Below are positions 21,642 to 29,392 of a stretch of DNA of 64,000 nucleotides, piece by piece. Below the pieces are notes generated by a model. That model was not told the origin of the DNA. It made no database searches and saw nothing but the letters and a program-made list of their open reading frames with translations. This stretch comes from Pseudomonas fluorescens (GTDB lineage: Bacteria > Pseudomonadota > Gammaproteobacteria > Pseudomonadales > Pseudomonadaceae), in assembly GCF_900636825.1 (NCBI RefSeq), contig NZ_LR134318.1, positions 1,955,501-2,019,500 of the forward strand. The letters run 5' to 3'. Position numbers and translations under genes: made by a program. Within the stretch, counting starts at the first letter, position 1. Every line of letters begins with the position of its first letter.

Positions 21642-22676
21642 ATGTCCGACCCTCTTACCCTCAACCAACGCTTCGTTCTTGCTTCACGCCCGACCGGCGC
21701 GCCGACTCCGGAGAACTTCCGCCTCGAGCGCGAGGCGCTGCCGGATCTGCAGGACGGCCAGGTGCTGCTGAAAACGCTTTATCTGTCGCTCGACCCCTAT
21801 ATGCGCGGGCGCATGAGCGACGCACCGTCCTACGCCGCCCCGGTGCAGATCGGCGAAGTCATGACCGGTGGCGCGGTCAGCCGTGTCGAGGATTCGCGTC
21901 ACCCGAAATTTCACAAAGGCGATCTGGTGGTCGGCGCCACCGGTTGGCAGAGCCACAGCATCAGCGACGGCCGCAACATCATGCCGATCCCCGCCGGACT
22001 GCCGAGCCCGTCGATGGCCCTCGGGGTGCTGGGCATGCCAGGCATGACCGCATACATGGGCCTGATGGACATCGGTCAGCCGAAAGAAGGCGAGACGCTG
22101 GTTGTCGCGGCGGCGTCCGGTGCCGTCGGCTCGGTGGTCGGACAAGTGGCGAAGATCAAAGGCCTGCGCGCGGTCGGCGTGGCCGGTGGTGCCGAGAAGT
22201 GCAAATACGTGGTCGAGGAATTGGGTTTCGATGCTTGCGTCGACCACAAGGCCGATGACTTCGCCGAGCAACTGGCCAAGGCCTGCCCCGACGGCATCGA
22301 CATTTATTATGAGAACGTCGGCGGCCATGTCTTCGACGCGGTCGTGCCGTTGCTCAATCCCAAGGCGCGCATCCCGTTGTGCGGCCTGATCGCCGGTTAC
22401 AATGCCTCTGAAGCGCCAACCGGCCCCGATCGCCTGCCCATGCTGCAGCGCACCTTGCTGACCAAGCGCGCGCGGATTCAGGGCTTTATCGTGTTCGATG
22501 ACTACGGTGATCGTCAGCCGGAATTCATCAGCGCCATGGTGCCGTGGGTGCGCGACGGCAAGGTGAAATTCCGTGAGGACGTGGTCGAAGGCCTGGAACA
22601 GGCGCCCGAGGCGTTTATCGGCCTGCTGGAAGGGCGCAACTTCGGCAAACTGGTGGTGCGGGTCGCCCAAGACTGA
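21642..22676 (+). CDS. NADP-dependent oxidoreductase (CurA/leukotriene B4 dehydrogenase-like)
   Basis: Medium-chain (zinc-independent) reductase of 344 residues that would reduce alpha,beta-unsaturated carbonyls with NADPH. Motifs include YMRGRMSD in the N-terminal domain, the nucleotide-binding VAAASGAVGSVVGQVAKIKG near residue 155, and DIYYENVGGHVFDAVVPLLN. A strong CAGGAGAC ribosome site precedes ATG. Length matches E. coli CurA (about 345). It stands alone between REP elements and recR. Confidence 0.9.
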   Translation: MSDPLTLNQRFVLASRPTGAPTPENFRLEREALPDLQDGQVLLKTLYLSLDPYMRGRMSDAPSYAAPVQIGEVMTGGAVSRVEDSRHPKFHKGDLVVGATGWQSHSISDGRNIMPIPAGLPSPSMALGVLGMPGMTAYMGLMDIGQPKEGETLVVAAASGAVGSVVGQVAKIKGLRAVGVAGGAEKCKYVVEELGFDACVDHKADDFAEQLAKACPDGIDIYYENVGGHVFDAVVPLLNPKARIPLCGLIAGYNASEAPTGPDRLPMLQRTLLTKRARIQGFIVFDDYGDRQPEFISAMVPWVRDGKVKFREDVVEGLEQAPEAFIGLLEGRNFGKLVVRVAQD

Positions 22677-22742
22677 GTATTTGACGCTGGCCAGAGGCGC
22701 GGGTATAAACCGCGTCTCGTTGATTTGTCGGACTGTGTACCC

Positions 22743-23345
22743 ATGAGCTTCAGCCCTTTGATTCGCCAACTGATCGACGCTCTGCGCATCCTGCCAGGCG
22801 TTGGCCAGAAAACCGCCCAGCGCATGGCGTTGCAGATGCTCGAGCGTGATCGCAGCGGTGGTTTGCGTCTGGCACAAGCGCTGGGCCAAGCCATGGAAGG
22901 CGTCGGCCATTGCCGCCAGTGCCGCACGCTGACCGAAGATGACCTGTGCCCGCAATGCGCCGACACCCGCCGCGACGACACGCTGCTGTGCGTGGTGGAA
23001 GGGCCGATGGACGTTTATGCCGTCGAGCAGACCGGTTTTCGCGGTCGTTACTTTGTGCTCAAGGGCCATTTGTCGCCGCTGGACGGATTGGGGCCGGAAG
23101 CGATCGGCATACCGGAATTGATGGCGCGGATCGAAGAGGCGGGCACGTTTAGCGAAGTCATCCTCGCGACCAATCCGACCGTCGAAGGCGAGGCTACGGC
23201 GCATTACATCGCGCAGTTGCTGCAGCACAAAGGCCTGATCGCCTCGCGCATCGCCCACGGCGTGCCGCTGGGTGGCGAGCTGGAACTGGTCGATGGCGGC
23301 ACGCTGGCGCATTCGTTTGCCGGGCGTAAACCGATTTCTCTCTGA
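22743..23345 (+). CDS. recR: Recombination protein RecR
   Basis: Recombinational repair protein of the RecFOR pathway, 200 residues from [15 protein letters not shown]; the upstream in-frame ATG gives a non-conserved extension. It has the helix-hairpin-helix [13 protein letters not shown], the C4 zinc finger ([16 protein letters not shown]) and a Toprim domain ([17 protein letters not shown]). Its last about 55 nt, together with the adjoining REP doublet, are duplicated in tandem immediately downstream. Confidence 0.97.
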   Translation: MSFSPLIRQLIDALRILPGVGQKTAQRMALQMLERDRSGGLRLAQALGQAMEGVGHCRQCRTLTEDDLCPQCADTRRDDTLLCVVEGPMDVYAVEQTGFRGRYFVLKGHLSPLDGLGPEAIGIPELMARIEEAGTFSEVILATNPTVEGEATAHYIAQLLQHKGLIASRIAHGVPLGGELELVDGGTLAHSFAGRKPISL

Positions 23346-23609
23346 TAAAAATCAAAAGATCGCAGCCTTCGGCAGCTCCTACAGGGAATTCCAACGTAGG
23401 AGCTGCCGAAGGCTGCGATCTTTTGATGCTCGATGTTTTTTAAACCAGGCTGATGGCGGCACGCTGGCGCATTCGTTTGCTGGGCGTAAACCGATCTCCC
23501 TCTGATAGAAAAATCAAAAGATCGCAGCCTTCGGCAGCTCCTACAGGGAATTCCAACGTAGGAGCTGCCGAAGGCTGCGATCTTTTGATCCTCTGTATCT
23601 TGTAAACCA
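23292..23609 (+). repeat. Tandem duplication of the recR 3' end plus REP doublet
   Basis: A unit of about 160 nt occurs twice. Copy 1 starts inside recR at 23292 and copy 2 at 23452. Each has the recR tail (gatggcggcacgctggcgca through the stop), a REP doublet and an AT-rich TTTAAACCA-like end. The copies differ at a few sites (ttgccggg/ttgctggg, gatttctctc/gatctccctc, and TGATAA versus TGATAGA after the coding part), so the event is not brand new. The second tail has no start of its own and is not a gene. Confidence 0.9.
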
Positions 23610-23656
23610 AGCAAGCGCTCGGTTAACGTCGGCGAACCCTTCCGTGGAGCTCGCCC

Positions 23657-24805
23657 ATGCCTGCCTTTCAGGAATACTTCGACCCCAGCCATCAACTGGT
23701 TCGCGATAGCGTCGGACGCTTTGTCGAACGCGAAATCCTGCCGGACATCGATCAGTGGGAAGAAGCCGAAAGTTTTCCTCGTGAGCTCTATCTGAAGGCT
23801 GGTGCTGCGGGCATCCTCGGCATCGGCTATCCCGAAGCGCTGGGTGGCAGTCATGAAGGCGATCTGTTCGCCAAGGTCGCCGCCAGCGAGGAGTTGATGC
23901 GCTGCGGCTCCGGCGGCCTGGTCGCGGGGCTCGGCTCGCTGGACATCGGATTGCCGCCGATCGTCAAATGGGCGCGGCCCGAGGTGCGTGATCGTGTTGT
24001 CCCTCAGGTGCTGAGCGGCGAAAAGATCAGCGCGTTGGCCGTGACCGAGCCGGGCGGCGGTTCAGATGTCGCCAACCTGCAAACCCGCGCCGTGCACGAC
24101 GGTGATTTTTACCGGGTCAGCGGCAGCAAAACCTTCATCACCAGCGGCGTGCGCGCGGATTACTACACCGTGGCGGTGCGGACCGGTGCGCCGGGTTTCG
24201 GCGGTATCAGTCTGCTGTTGATCGAAAAGGGCACGCCGGGCTTCACCGTCGGCCGTCAGCTGAAGAAAATGGGTTGGTGGGCGTCGGACACTGCTGAATT
24301 GTTTTTCGATGACTGCCGCGTGCCGGCAGGCAATCTGATCGGCGCCGAGAACATGGGCTTTGCCTGCATCATGGGCAACTTTCAGAGCGAACGCCTGGCG
24401 CTGGCATTGATGGCCAATATGACTTCACAGCTGGCGCTGGATGAGAGCCTGAAATGGGCGCGCGAGCGTCAAGCGTTCGGCAAGCCGATCGGCAAGTTTC
24501 AGGTAATCAAACATCGTCTCGCCGAGATGGCCACGGCGCTTGAAGTGTCGCGCGAGTTCACCTATCGGCAGGCGGCGAAAATGGCCGCGGGGCAGAGCGT
24601 GATCAAGGAGATTTCCATGGCGAAGAACTTTGCCACAGACACATCCGACCGCATCACCACAGAGGCCGTGCAGATTCTCGGTGGGCTGGGTTATATGCGC
24701 GAAAGTCTGGTGGAACGGCTGTACCGGGACAACCGCATTCTGTCGATTGGCGGCGGGACGCGGGAAGTGATGAACGAAATCATCAGCAAGCAGATGGGGC
24801 TTTAA
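23657..24805 (+). CDS. Acyl-CoA dehydrogenase family protein
   Basis: FAD-dependent alpha,beta-dehydrogenation of an acyl-CoA; 382 residues, the usual length. Visible are the FAD-binding LAVTEPGGGSDVANLQTRA segment near residue 130, YRVSGSKTFITSGVRADYY, and the C-terminal QILGGLGYMRESLVERLYRDNRILSIGGGTREVM containing the interface and adenine-binding region. A GTGGAGCTCGCCC leader holds the ribosome site. No partner genes are adjacent, so chain-length or branched-chain specificity cannot be assigned. Confidence 0.92.
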   Translation: MPAFQEYFDPSHQLVRDSVGRFVEREILPDIDQWEEAESFPRELYLKAGAAGILGIGYPEALGGSHEGDLFAKVAASEELMRCGSGGLVAGLGSLDIGLPPIVKWARPEVRDRVVPQVLSGEKISALAVTEPGGGSDVANLQTRAVHDGDFYRVSGSKTFITSGVRADYYTVAVRTGAPGFGGISLLLIEKGTPGFTVGRQLKKMGWWASDTAELFFDDCRVPAGNLIGAENMGFACIMGNFQSERLALALMANMTSQLALDESLKWARERQAFGKPIGKFQVIKHRLAEMATALEVSREFTYRQAAKMAAGQSVIKEISMAKNFATDTSDRITTEAVQILGGLGYMRESLVERLYRDNRILSIGGGTREVMNEIISKQMGL

Positions 24806-24807
24806 AG

Positions 24808-24920
24808 GCAAAAGATCGTCCGATCGGGGCCCGAGCCTTCGGCAGCTCCTACAGGGAAACGCACATTCCAATGTAGGAGCTGCCGAAGGCTCGGGCCGCG
24901 ATCGGACGATCTTTTGATCT
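24808..24920. repeat. Long REP hairpin with extended arms
   Basis: A near-perfect inverted repeat of about 50 nt per arm: aaaagatcgtccgatcgggg at 24814 pairs with its complement ending at 24917, and the REP cores (cttcggcagctcctacaggg / aatgtaggagctgccgaagg) lie inside. The ccgatcg insertion in both arms is unusual compared with other REP pairs here. It lies between convergent acyl-CoA dehydrogenase and apt genes. Confidence 0.85.
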
Positions 24921-24923
24921 TGA

Positions 24924-25472
24924 TTATTTATCGGTCAAAGCAAACTGCGTCAGGCAGAAGGTCGGAATGCCCATGTCCTCAAGACGCTGCGAACCTTGCA
25001 ACTCCGGCAAATCAATAATTGCCGCCGCCTCATGCACCCGCGCGCCCATCCGGCGAATCAGGTTGGCCGCCGCGATCAGCGTGCCGCCGGTCGCGATCAA
25101 ATCGTCGAACATCACCACCGAATCGCCCTCGCACAGGCTGTCGGCGTGCACTTCGAGAAAAGCTTCGCCGTATTCGGTCGCGTAGCCTTCGGCGAGCACG
25201 TCCGCCGGCAGTTTGCCTTGCTTGCGGAACAGCACCAGCGGCTTGTTCAACTGATAGGCCAGCACCGAGCCGATCAGGAAACCACGGGCGTCCATCGCGC
25301 CGATGTGGGTGAAGTCGGCCTCGACGTAGCGATGAGCGAAGCTGTCCATCACCAGGCGCAGGGCGGTTGGCGACTGGAACAGCGGGGTGATGTCGCGAAA
25401 AATCACGCCCGGTTTCGGAAAATCGATCACGGGGCGGATCAGGGATTTGATGTCGAAGGAGTCGAAGACCAT
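24924..25472 (-). CDS. apt: Adenine phosphoribosyltransferase
   Basis: Salvages adenine to AMP with PRPP. From [19 protein letters not shown] the protein is 182 residues, the usual size; the in-frame ATG 24 nt upstream adds a non-conserved segment. Motifs are [14 protein letters not shown], the [11 protein letters not shown] loop, and the PRPP-binding [14 protein letters not shown] near residue 125. It lies next to anr but is separated by about 75 nt and probably has its own promoter. Confidence 0.95.
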   Translation of the reverse strand: MVFDSFDIKSLIRPVIDFPKPGVIFRDITPLFQSPTALRLVMDSFAHRYVEADFTHIGAMDARGFLIGSVLAYQLNKPLVLFRKQGKLPADVLAEGYATEYGEAFLEVHADSLCEGDSVVMFDDLIATGGTLIAAANLIRRMGARVHEAAAIIDLPELQGSQRLEDMGIPTFCLTQFALTDK

Positions 25473-25547
25473 CGGGGTGTCCTGGCAGGGCTGCAAACGG
25501 CGCAGTATACCCGCGGCTGAAACGATTCGCTCAACCGCGGGTCGCGA

Positions 25548-26282
25548 TCAGCCTTCGATCGAGCCGCCGGCCAGCGCGCAGAGCTGGATCGGGTCGAGGA
25601 TGTGAATCTCTTTGCCCTCGGCGGCAATCAGCTGGTTTTGCTGGAAGCGCGTGAACACCCGCGACACGGTTTCCACGGCGAGCCCCAGATAATTGCCGAT
25701 TTCATTGCGCGACATGCTCAGGCGGAACTGATTGGCCGAGAAGCCGCGAGCGCGGAAGCGTGCGGACAGGTTGACCAGAAACGTGGCAATGCGCTCATCA
25801 GCGGTTTTCTTCGACAACAACAGCATCATTTGCTGATCGTCGCGAATCTCGCGGCTCATCACCCGCATCAACTGGCGGCGCAGCTGCGGCAATTGCAGGG
25901 CAAGCTCATCAAGGCGTTCGAAGGGGATTTCGCAAACCGAAGTGGTTTCCAGCGCCTGTGCCGATACCGGATGTTTTTCTGTGTCCATGCCAGACAGCCC
26001 GACCAGTTCGCTCGGCAGATGGAAGCCGGTCAGCTGTTCTTCGCCGCCGTCGCTCAGGCTGAAGGTTTTCAGGGCGCCGGAGCGTACTGCATAAACGGAA
26101 TCGAACGTGTCGCCCTGGCGGAACAGGAACTCGCCTTTTTTCAACGGGCGCCCGCGTTTGACGATTTCGTCCAGCGCATCCATGTCTTCCAGATTCAGAG
26201 AAAGTGGCAGGCAGAGAGGGGCCAGGCTGCAATCCTTGCAATGGGCCTGGTTGTGAGCGCGCTGTTTGACTGGCTCGGACAT
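25548..26282 (-). CDS. anr: Anaerobic regulator Anr (FNR family)
   Basis: Oxygen-sensing CRP/FNR-type activator of 244 residues, the normal Anr length, starting [14 protein letters not shown]. Cluster ligands C15, C18 and C24 ([10 protein letters not shown]) plus a fourth Cys near 120 (TTSVCEIPF) are present, so a 4Fe-4S cluster is expected. The recognition helix region reads [19 protein letters not shown]. It should bind TTGAT-N4-ATCAA-type sites, and matching sites precede hemN and the second ccoNOQP operon. Confidence 0.97.
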   Translation of the reverse strand: MSEPVKQRAHNQAHCKDCSLAPLCLPLSLNLEDMDALDEIVKRGRPLKKGEFLFRQGDTFDSVYAVRSGALKTFSLSDGGEEQLTGFHLPSELVGLSGMDTEKHPVSAQALETTSVCEIPFERLDELALQLPQLRRQLMRVMSREIRDDQQMMLLLSKKTADERIATFLVNLSARFRARGFSANQFRLSMSRNEIGNYLGLAVETVSRVFTRFQQNQLIAAEGKEIHILDPIQLCALAGGSIEG

Positions 26283-26435
26283 TTCTTCAATCCTTGTGGG
26301 AAAACACACATAAGCCGTAAGGGTAACCCACCGAAGGACTCTCAGGCCAGCGCGTGCTATGCCGTCGCACCGAGATCAAGCCGCAGCAGATACGGCCGAT
26401 AACCTGCTATCAGAACGCATGAAAGGAAGGATCCG

Positions 26436-26918
26436 ATGACTGCCATTGGCACGCTGAACCCCGGGAACCATGGTGTTGCGACGTCACCGGAGGTTGCCAC
26501 AGACGAATCTGCCGCAGACCGCCACGCCGATTCTGCAACGCAAACAACCCCGACCTTGGTCGAGGGCGTCAAAGTGTCGCTGTCCGGTGCGGCGATCGAA
26601 AAATCCGCAGCTGTCGGTGGCGAAAACAGCGACATCGACAACAGTGGTCTGCCAGAGAACATCCAGCAGTTGCTGAAAATGATCCGCAAAATCCAGAAAG
26701 AGATTGTCGAGAAGAAAGCCCGCATGGCAGCCGTCATGACCGACAAGACCCTCTCAAACGAAGAAAAAATCAACAAACTCGCGGCATTGCGTGGCGCCAT
26801 CGCGGCGCTCAACAGCGGCTTGATCACTGCCAATCTGGCGTTGTCGAAAGTCATGAACCAATCCGCGCTGACGCCGGACCAGAACCTCAAGGTCGGTTCA
26901 TTGCTGACCAAGCCCTAA
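26436..26918 (+). CDS. Hypothetical coiled-coil protein, 160 residues
   Basis: No family recognised. A strong AAGGAAGGATCC ribosome site precedes ATG. Residues 1-50 are Ser/Thr/Ala-rich and probably disordered. Residues about 73-115 (IQQLLKMIRKIQKEIVEKKA) form an amphipathic helix likely to coil, followed by a second helical stretch. There is no signal peptide or membrane segment, and the composition would fit a secreted or surface-associated helper as well as a cytosolic protein. It converges on hemN with a 4-nt overlap of stop regions. Confidence 0.75.
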   Translation: MTAIGTLNPGNHGVATSPEVATDESAADRHADSATQTTPTLVEGVKVSLSGAAIEKSAAVGGENSDIDNSGLPENIQQLLKMIRKIQKEIVEKKARMAAVMTDKTLSNEEKINKLAALRGAIAALNSGLITANLALSKVMNQSALTPDQNLKVGSLLTKP

Positions 26919-28297
26919 ATCACCCGGGAAAAACGCTGGCGATTCTGCTGGGCAAGGTAGGCATCGAAAATCATGCACACCGAGCGCACCAGCAAACGGC
27001 CCGCCGGCAACACTTCGATGCGCTCGCGCTCGACTTTGATCAGGCCATCGTCGGCCATGGCTTGCAGTTGCGGCCACAGCGCGCCGAAATAGCCCTGAAA
27101 ATCGATATTGAACTGCTGCTCGATGGCGGCGAACTCCAGGCTGAAGTTACAGATCAGTTGCTGAATCACCGCGCGACGCAAACGGTCGTCGGCATTGCAC
27201 ACCAGGCCCCGACTGGTCGCCAGTTGCGCACTGGCGAGGCTGTTCTGCCAGGCATTGAGGTCACTGCTGTTCTGGCAATACAAGTCGCCAATCTGGCTGA
27301 TCGCCGACACGCCCAAACCAATCAGGTCGCAATGACCGTGGGTGGTGTAGCCCTGAAAGTTGCGTTGCAGGGTGTGTTCTTCCTGCGCAATGGCCAACTC
27401 GTCATCGGGCAGGGCGAAATGATCCATGCCGATGTAGCGGTAACCGGCAGCGGTCAGTTGTTCGATGGTGCGTTGCAGCATCTCCAGTTTGTGCGCCGGG
27501 CTCGGCAATTCGCTGCTGTTGATCCGCCGCTGCGGCATGAAGCGTTCCGGCAGGTGTGCGTAATTGAACACCGACAGACGATCCGGTTGCAGGCTGATCA
27601 CTTCCTCGACAGTGCGCGCGAAGTTATCCGGCGTCTGCTTGGGCAAGCCGTAGATCAAATCGATATTGATCGAACGAAATTGCAGAGTGCGGGCAGCGTC
27701 GATCACGGCGCGGGTTTCTTCCAGGCTTTGCAGGCGATTGACTGCGCGCTGCACCGCCGGGTCGAGATCTTGCAGGCCAATACTGACGCGGTTGAACCCC
27801 AGTTCTCGCAGCAGGCCCATGGTCGACCAGTCGGCTTCGCGCGGATCGATTTCGATGCCGTAATCGCCGGAATCGTCATCCAGCAAATTGAAATGCTTGC
27901 GCAAGTGCGCCATCAGCTGGCGCAACTCGTCGTGGCTGAGAAAGGTCGGCGTGCCGCCGCCGAAATGCAATTGCTCCACGGTTTGCGCCGGGTCGAGATG
28001 GCAGGCGATCAACTGGATTTCCTGCTCGAGCCGTTGCAGATAGGGTTGCGCGCGGCCGCGATCCTTGGTGATGACTTTGTTGCACGCGCAGTAGTAACAG
28101 ATGTTTGCGCAGAACGGCACGTGCACGTACAGCGACAACGGCCGCTGCGCCTTGCGGCTGTCGCGCAGGGCGTGAAACAGGTCGAAGGTGCCGACCTGCC
28201 CGTGAAATTGCACGGCGGTCGGGTACGAGGTGTAACGCGGGCCCGCCAGATCGTAACGGCGGATCAGATCAGAGTCCCAACGAATGGCGTCGAGCAT
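26915..28297 (-). CDS. hemN: Oxygen-independent coproporphyrinogen III oxidase
   Basis: Radical SAM enzyme that converts coproporphyrinogen III to protoporphyrinogen IX without oxygen, supplying haem to the oxidases encoded nearby. The 460-residue protein has the cluster motif C63-x3-C67-x2-C70 (PFCANICYYC), the SAM-binding HFGGGTPTFLS, and the HemN C-terminal domain (GLGVSAISQIGDLY). An ANR box lies 64 nt upstream of the start codon. Confidence 0.96.
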   Translation of the reverse strand: MLDAIRWDSDLIRRYDLAGPRYTSYPTAVQFHGQVGTFDLFHALRDSRKAQRPLSLYVHVPFCANICYYCACNKVITKDRGRAQPYLQRLEQEIQLIACHLDPAQTVEQLHFGGGTPTFLSHDELRQLMAHLRKHFNLLDDDSGDYGIEIDPREADWSTMGLLRELGFNRVSIGLQDLDPAVQRAVNRLQSLEETRAVIDAARTLQFRSINIDLIYGLPKQTPDNFARTVEEVISLQPDRLSVFNYAHLPERFMPQRRINSSELPSPAHKLEMLQRTIEQLTAAGYRYIGMDHFALPDDELAIAQEEHTLQRNFQGYTTHGHCDLIGLGVSAISQIGDLYCQNSSDLNAWQNSLASAQLATSRGLVCNADDRLRRAVIQQLICNFSLEFAAIEQQFNIDFQGYFGALWPQLQAMADDGLIKVERERIEVLPAGRLLVRSVCMIFDAYLAQQNRQRFSRVI

Positions 28298-28360
28298 GCG
28301 GGCATTCCCCCGGATAGGCTGGCAGTGTGGCGAGTCTATCGAGGTGCGGCGATGGGGCTG

Positions 28361-28374
28361 TTGATTTGCGTCAA
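28361..28374 (-). promoter_or_regulatory. ANR/FNR box upstream of hemN
   Basis: TTGATTTGCGTCAA matches the TTGAT-N4-ATCAA consensus at 9 of 10 conserved positions. Its position 64-77 nt upstream of the hemN start fits activation by the Anr protein encoded nearby. Confidence 0.75.
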
Positions 28375-28379
28375 CGGCA

Positions 28380-28481
28380 CAGGATCAAAAGATCGTCCGA
28401 ACGCGGCCCGAGCCTGCGGCAGCTCCTACAGCGGATTGCATTGCAAATGTAGGAGCTGCCGCAATCTGCGATCTTTTGATT
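28380..28481. repeat. REP doublet between hemN promoter and SafE-like gene
   Basis: Inverted pair: aaaagatcgtccgaacgcgg...gcctgcggcagctcctacag on one side and gtaggagctgccgcaatctg...atcttttgat on the other. It forms the 3' end of the leftward cco-assembly transcript. Confidence 0.8.
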
Positions 28482-29165
28482 CTAATGGCCCATAAGCCAA
28501 TGTTGGTGAGGGCCCGGAAGGGTCCAGATTCCAAACAGAATCACCAGCACGCCGCCCGCCACGCGCACGCTGCGTTTGCGCAATATCGCGGTAACCCGTT
28601 CAGCCGCCAGGCCGGTGGCGAGCAGGACCGGCCAGGTGCCGAGGCCGAACGCAAGCATCAGCAGCGCACTGTCCAGCGCATTGCCCTGACTCGCTGACCA
28701 CAGCAATGTGCTGTAAACCAGTCCGCACGGCAGCCAGCCCCACAGCGCGCCGAGCAGCAGTGCGCGCGGCAGGCTCGAAACGGGCAGCAAGCGATTAGCC
28801 ACCGGTTGAATAAAGCGCCACAGTCCCCGTCCAAGCGACTCGATCCGCGTCAATCCGCTCCACCAGCCGGCGAGATACAAGCCCATGGTGATCAACAGCA
28901 GCCCGGCGAGCACGCGCATGAACATGGCCGCCGGGCTGTTGGCGACCGCCCAGCCGGCCAGGCCGATTAGCAATCCCGCCGTGGCATAACTGAGAATTCG
29001 GCCCAGGTTGTACGCCAGCAACAAGCGCAAGCGGCGGCTGCGCTGTTCCTTGGGAATCGCCAGGGTCAGCGCGCCCATCAAGCCGCCGCACATGCCCAGG
29101 CAATGACCGCCGCCGAGCAGGCCAAGAATCAGTGCCGAGACCAGCTGGGGCGCCAGTTCAAGCAT
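28482..29165 (-). CDS. Sulfite exporter TauE/SafE-type membrane protein
   Basis: Polytopic inner-membrane protein of 227 residues from MLELAPQLVSALILG; the longer frame upstream is antisense to ccoS and is rejected. It begins with the family hallmark LGLLGGGHCLGMCGGLMGAL and has about six hydrophobic segments. The start overlaps the ccoS stop by 8 nt, placing it last in the ccoGHIS operon. Members at this position (sometimes called CcoH2 or a heavy-metal transport homologue) are linked to copper supply for cbb3 oxidase, but function here is inferred only from context. Confidence 0.85.
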   Translation of the reverse strand: MLELAPQLVSALILGLLGGGHCLGMCGGLMGALTLAIPKEQRSRRLRLLLAYNLGRILSYATAGLLIGLAGWAVANSPAAMFMRVLAGLLLITMGLYLAGWWSGLTRIESLGRGLWRFIQPVANRLLPVSSLPRALLLGALWGWLPCGLVYSTLLWSASQGNALDSALLMLAFGLGTWPVLLATGLAAERVTAILRKRSVRVAGGVLVILFGIWTLPGPHQHWLMGH

Positions 29166-29370
29166 GGGGCGGGGCCTTGTCGTCCGGTTTGCCGGCGTTG
29201 GCTTCGTCCACAGCAGCGGTGTGGTTCGGGTCCTGATCATCGAACAGGATGCTGTGGGCCGGGCCGTCGAGGTCATCGTACTGACCGCTGTCCACCGCCC
29301 AGAAGAAGATGTACACGGCGATGGCCACAATCAGCAAAGCAGCGGGGATCATCACGTAGAGAGCTGGCAT
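29158..29370 (-). CDS. ccoS: cbb3-type oxidase assembly protein CcoS
   Basis: Small membrane protein of 70 residues needed for cofactor insertion into cbb3 oxidase. One N-terminal transmembrane helix (LYVMIPAALLIVAIAVYIFFW) is followed by the typical SGQYDDLDGPAHSILFDD segment and an acidic tail. It sits directly after ccoI, 22 nt away, in the conserved ccoGHIS order. Confidence 0.93.
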   Translation of the reverse strand: MPALYVMIPAALLIVAIAVYIFFWAVDSGQYDDLDGPAHSILFDDQDPNHTAAVDEANAGKPDDKAPPHA

Positions 29371-29392
29371 CTGTACTCCAGGCCCGCGCGGC

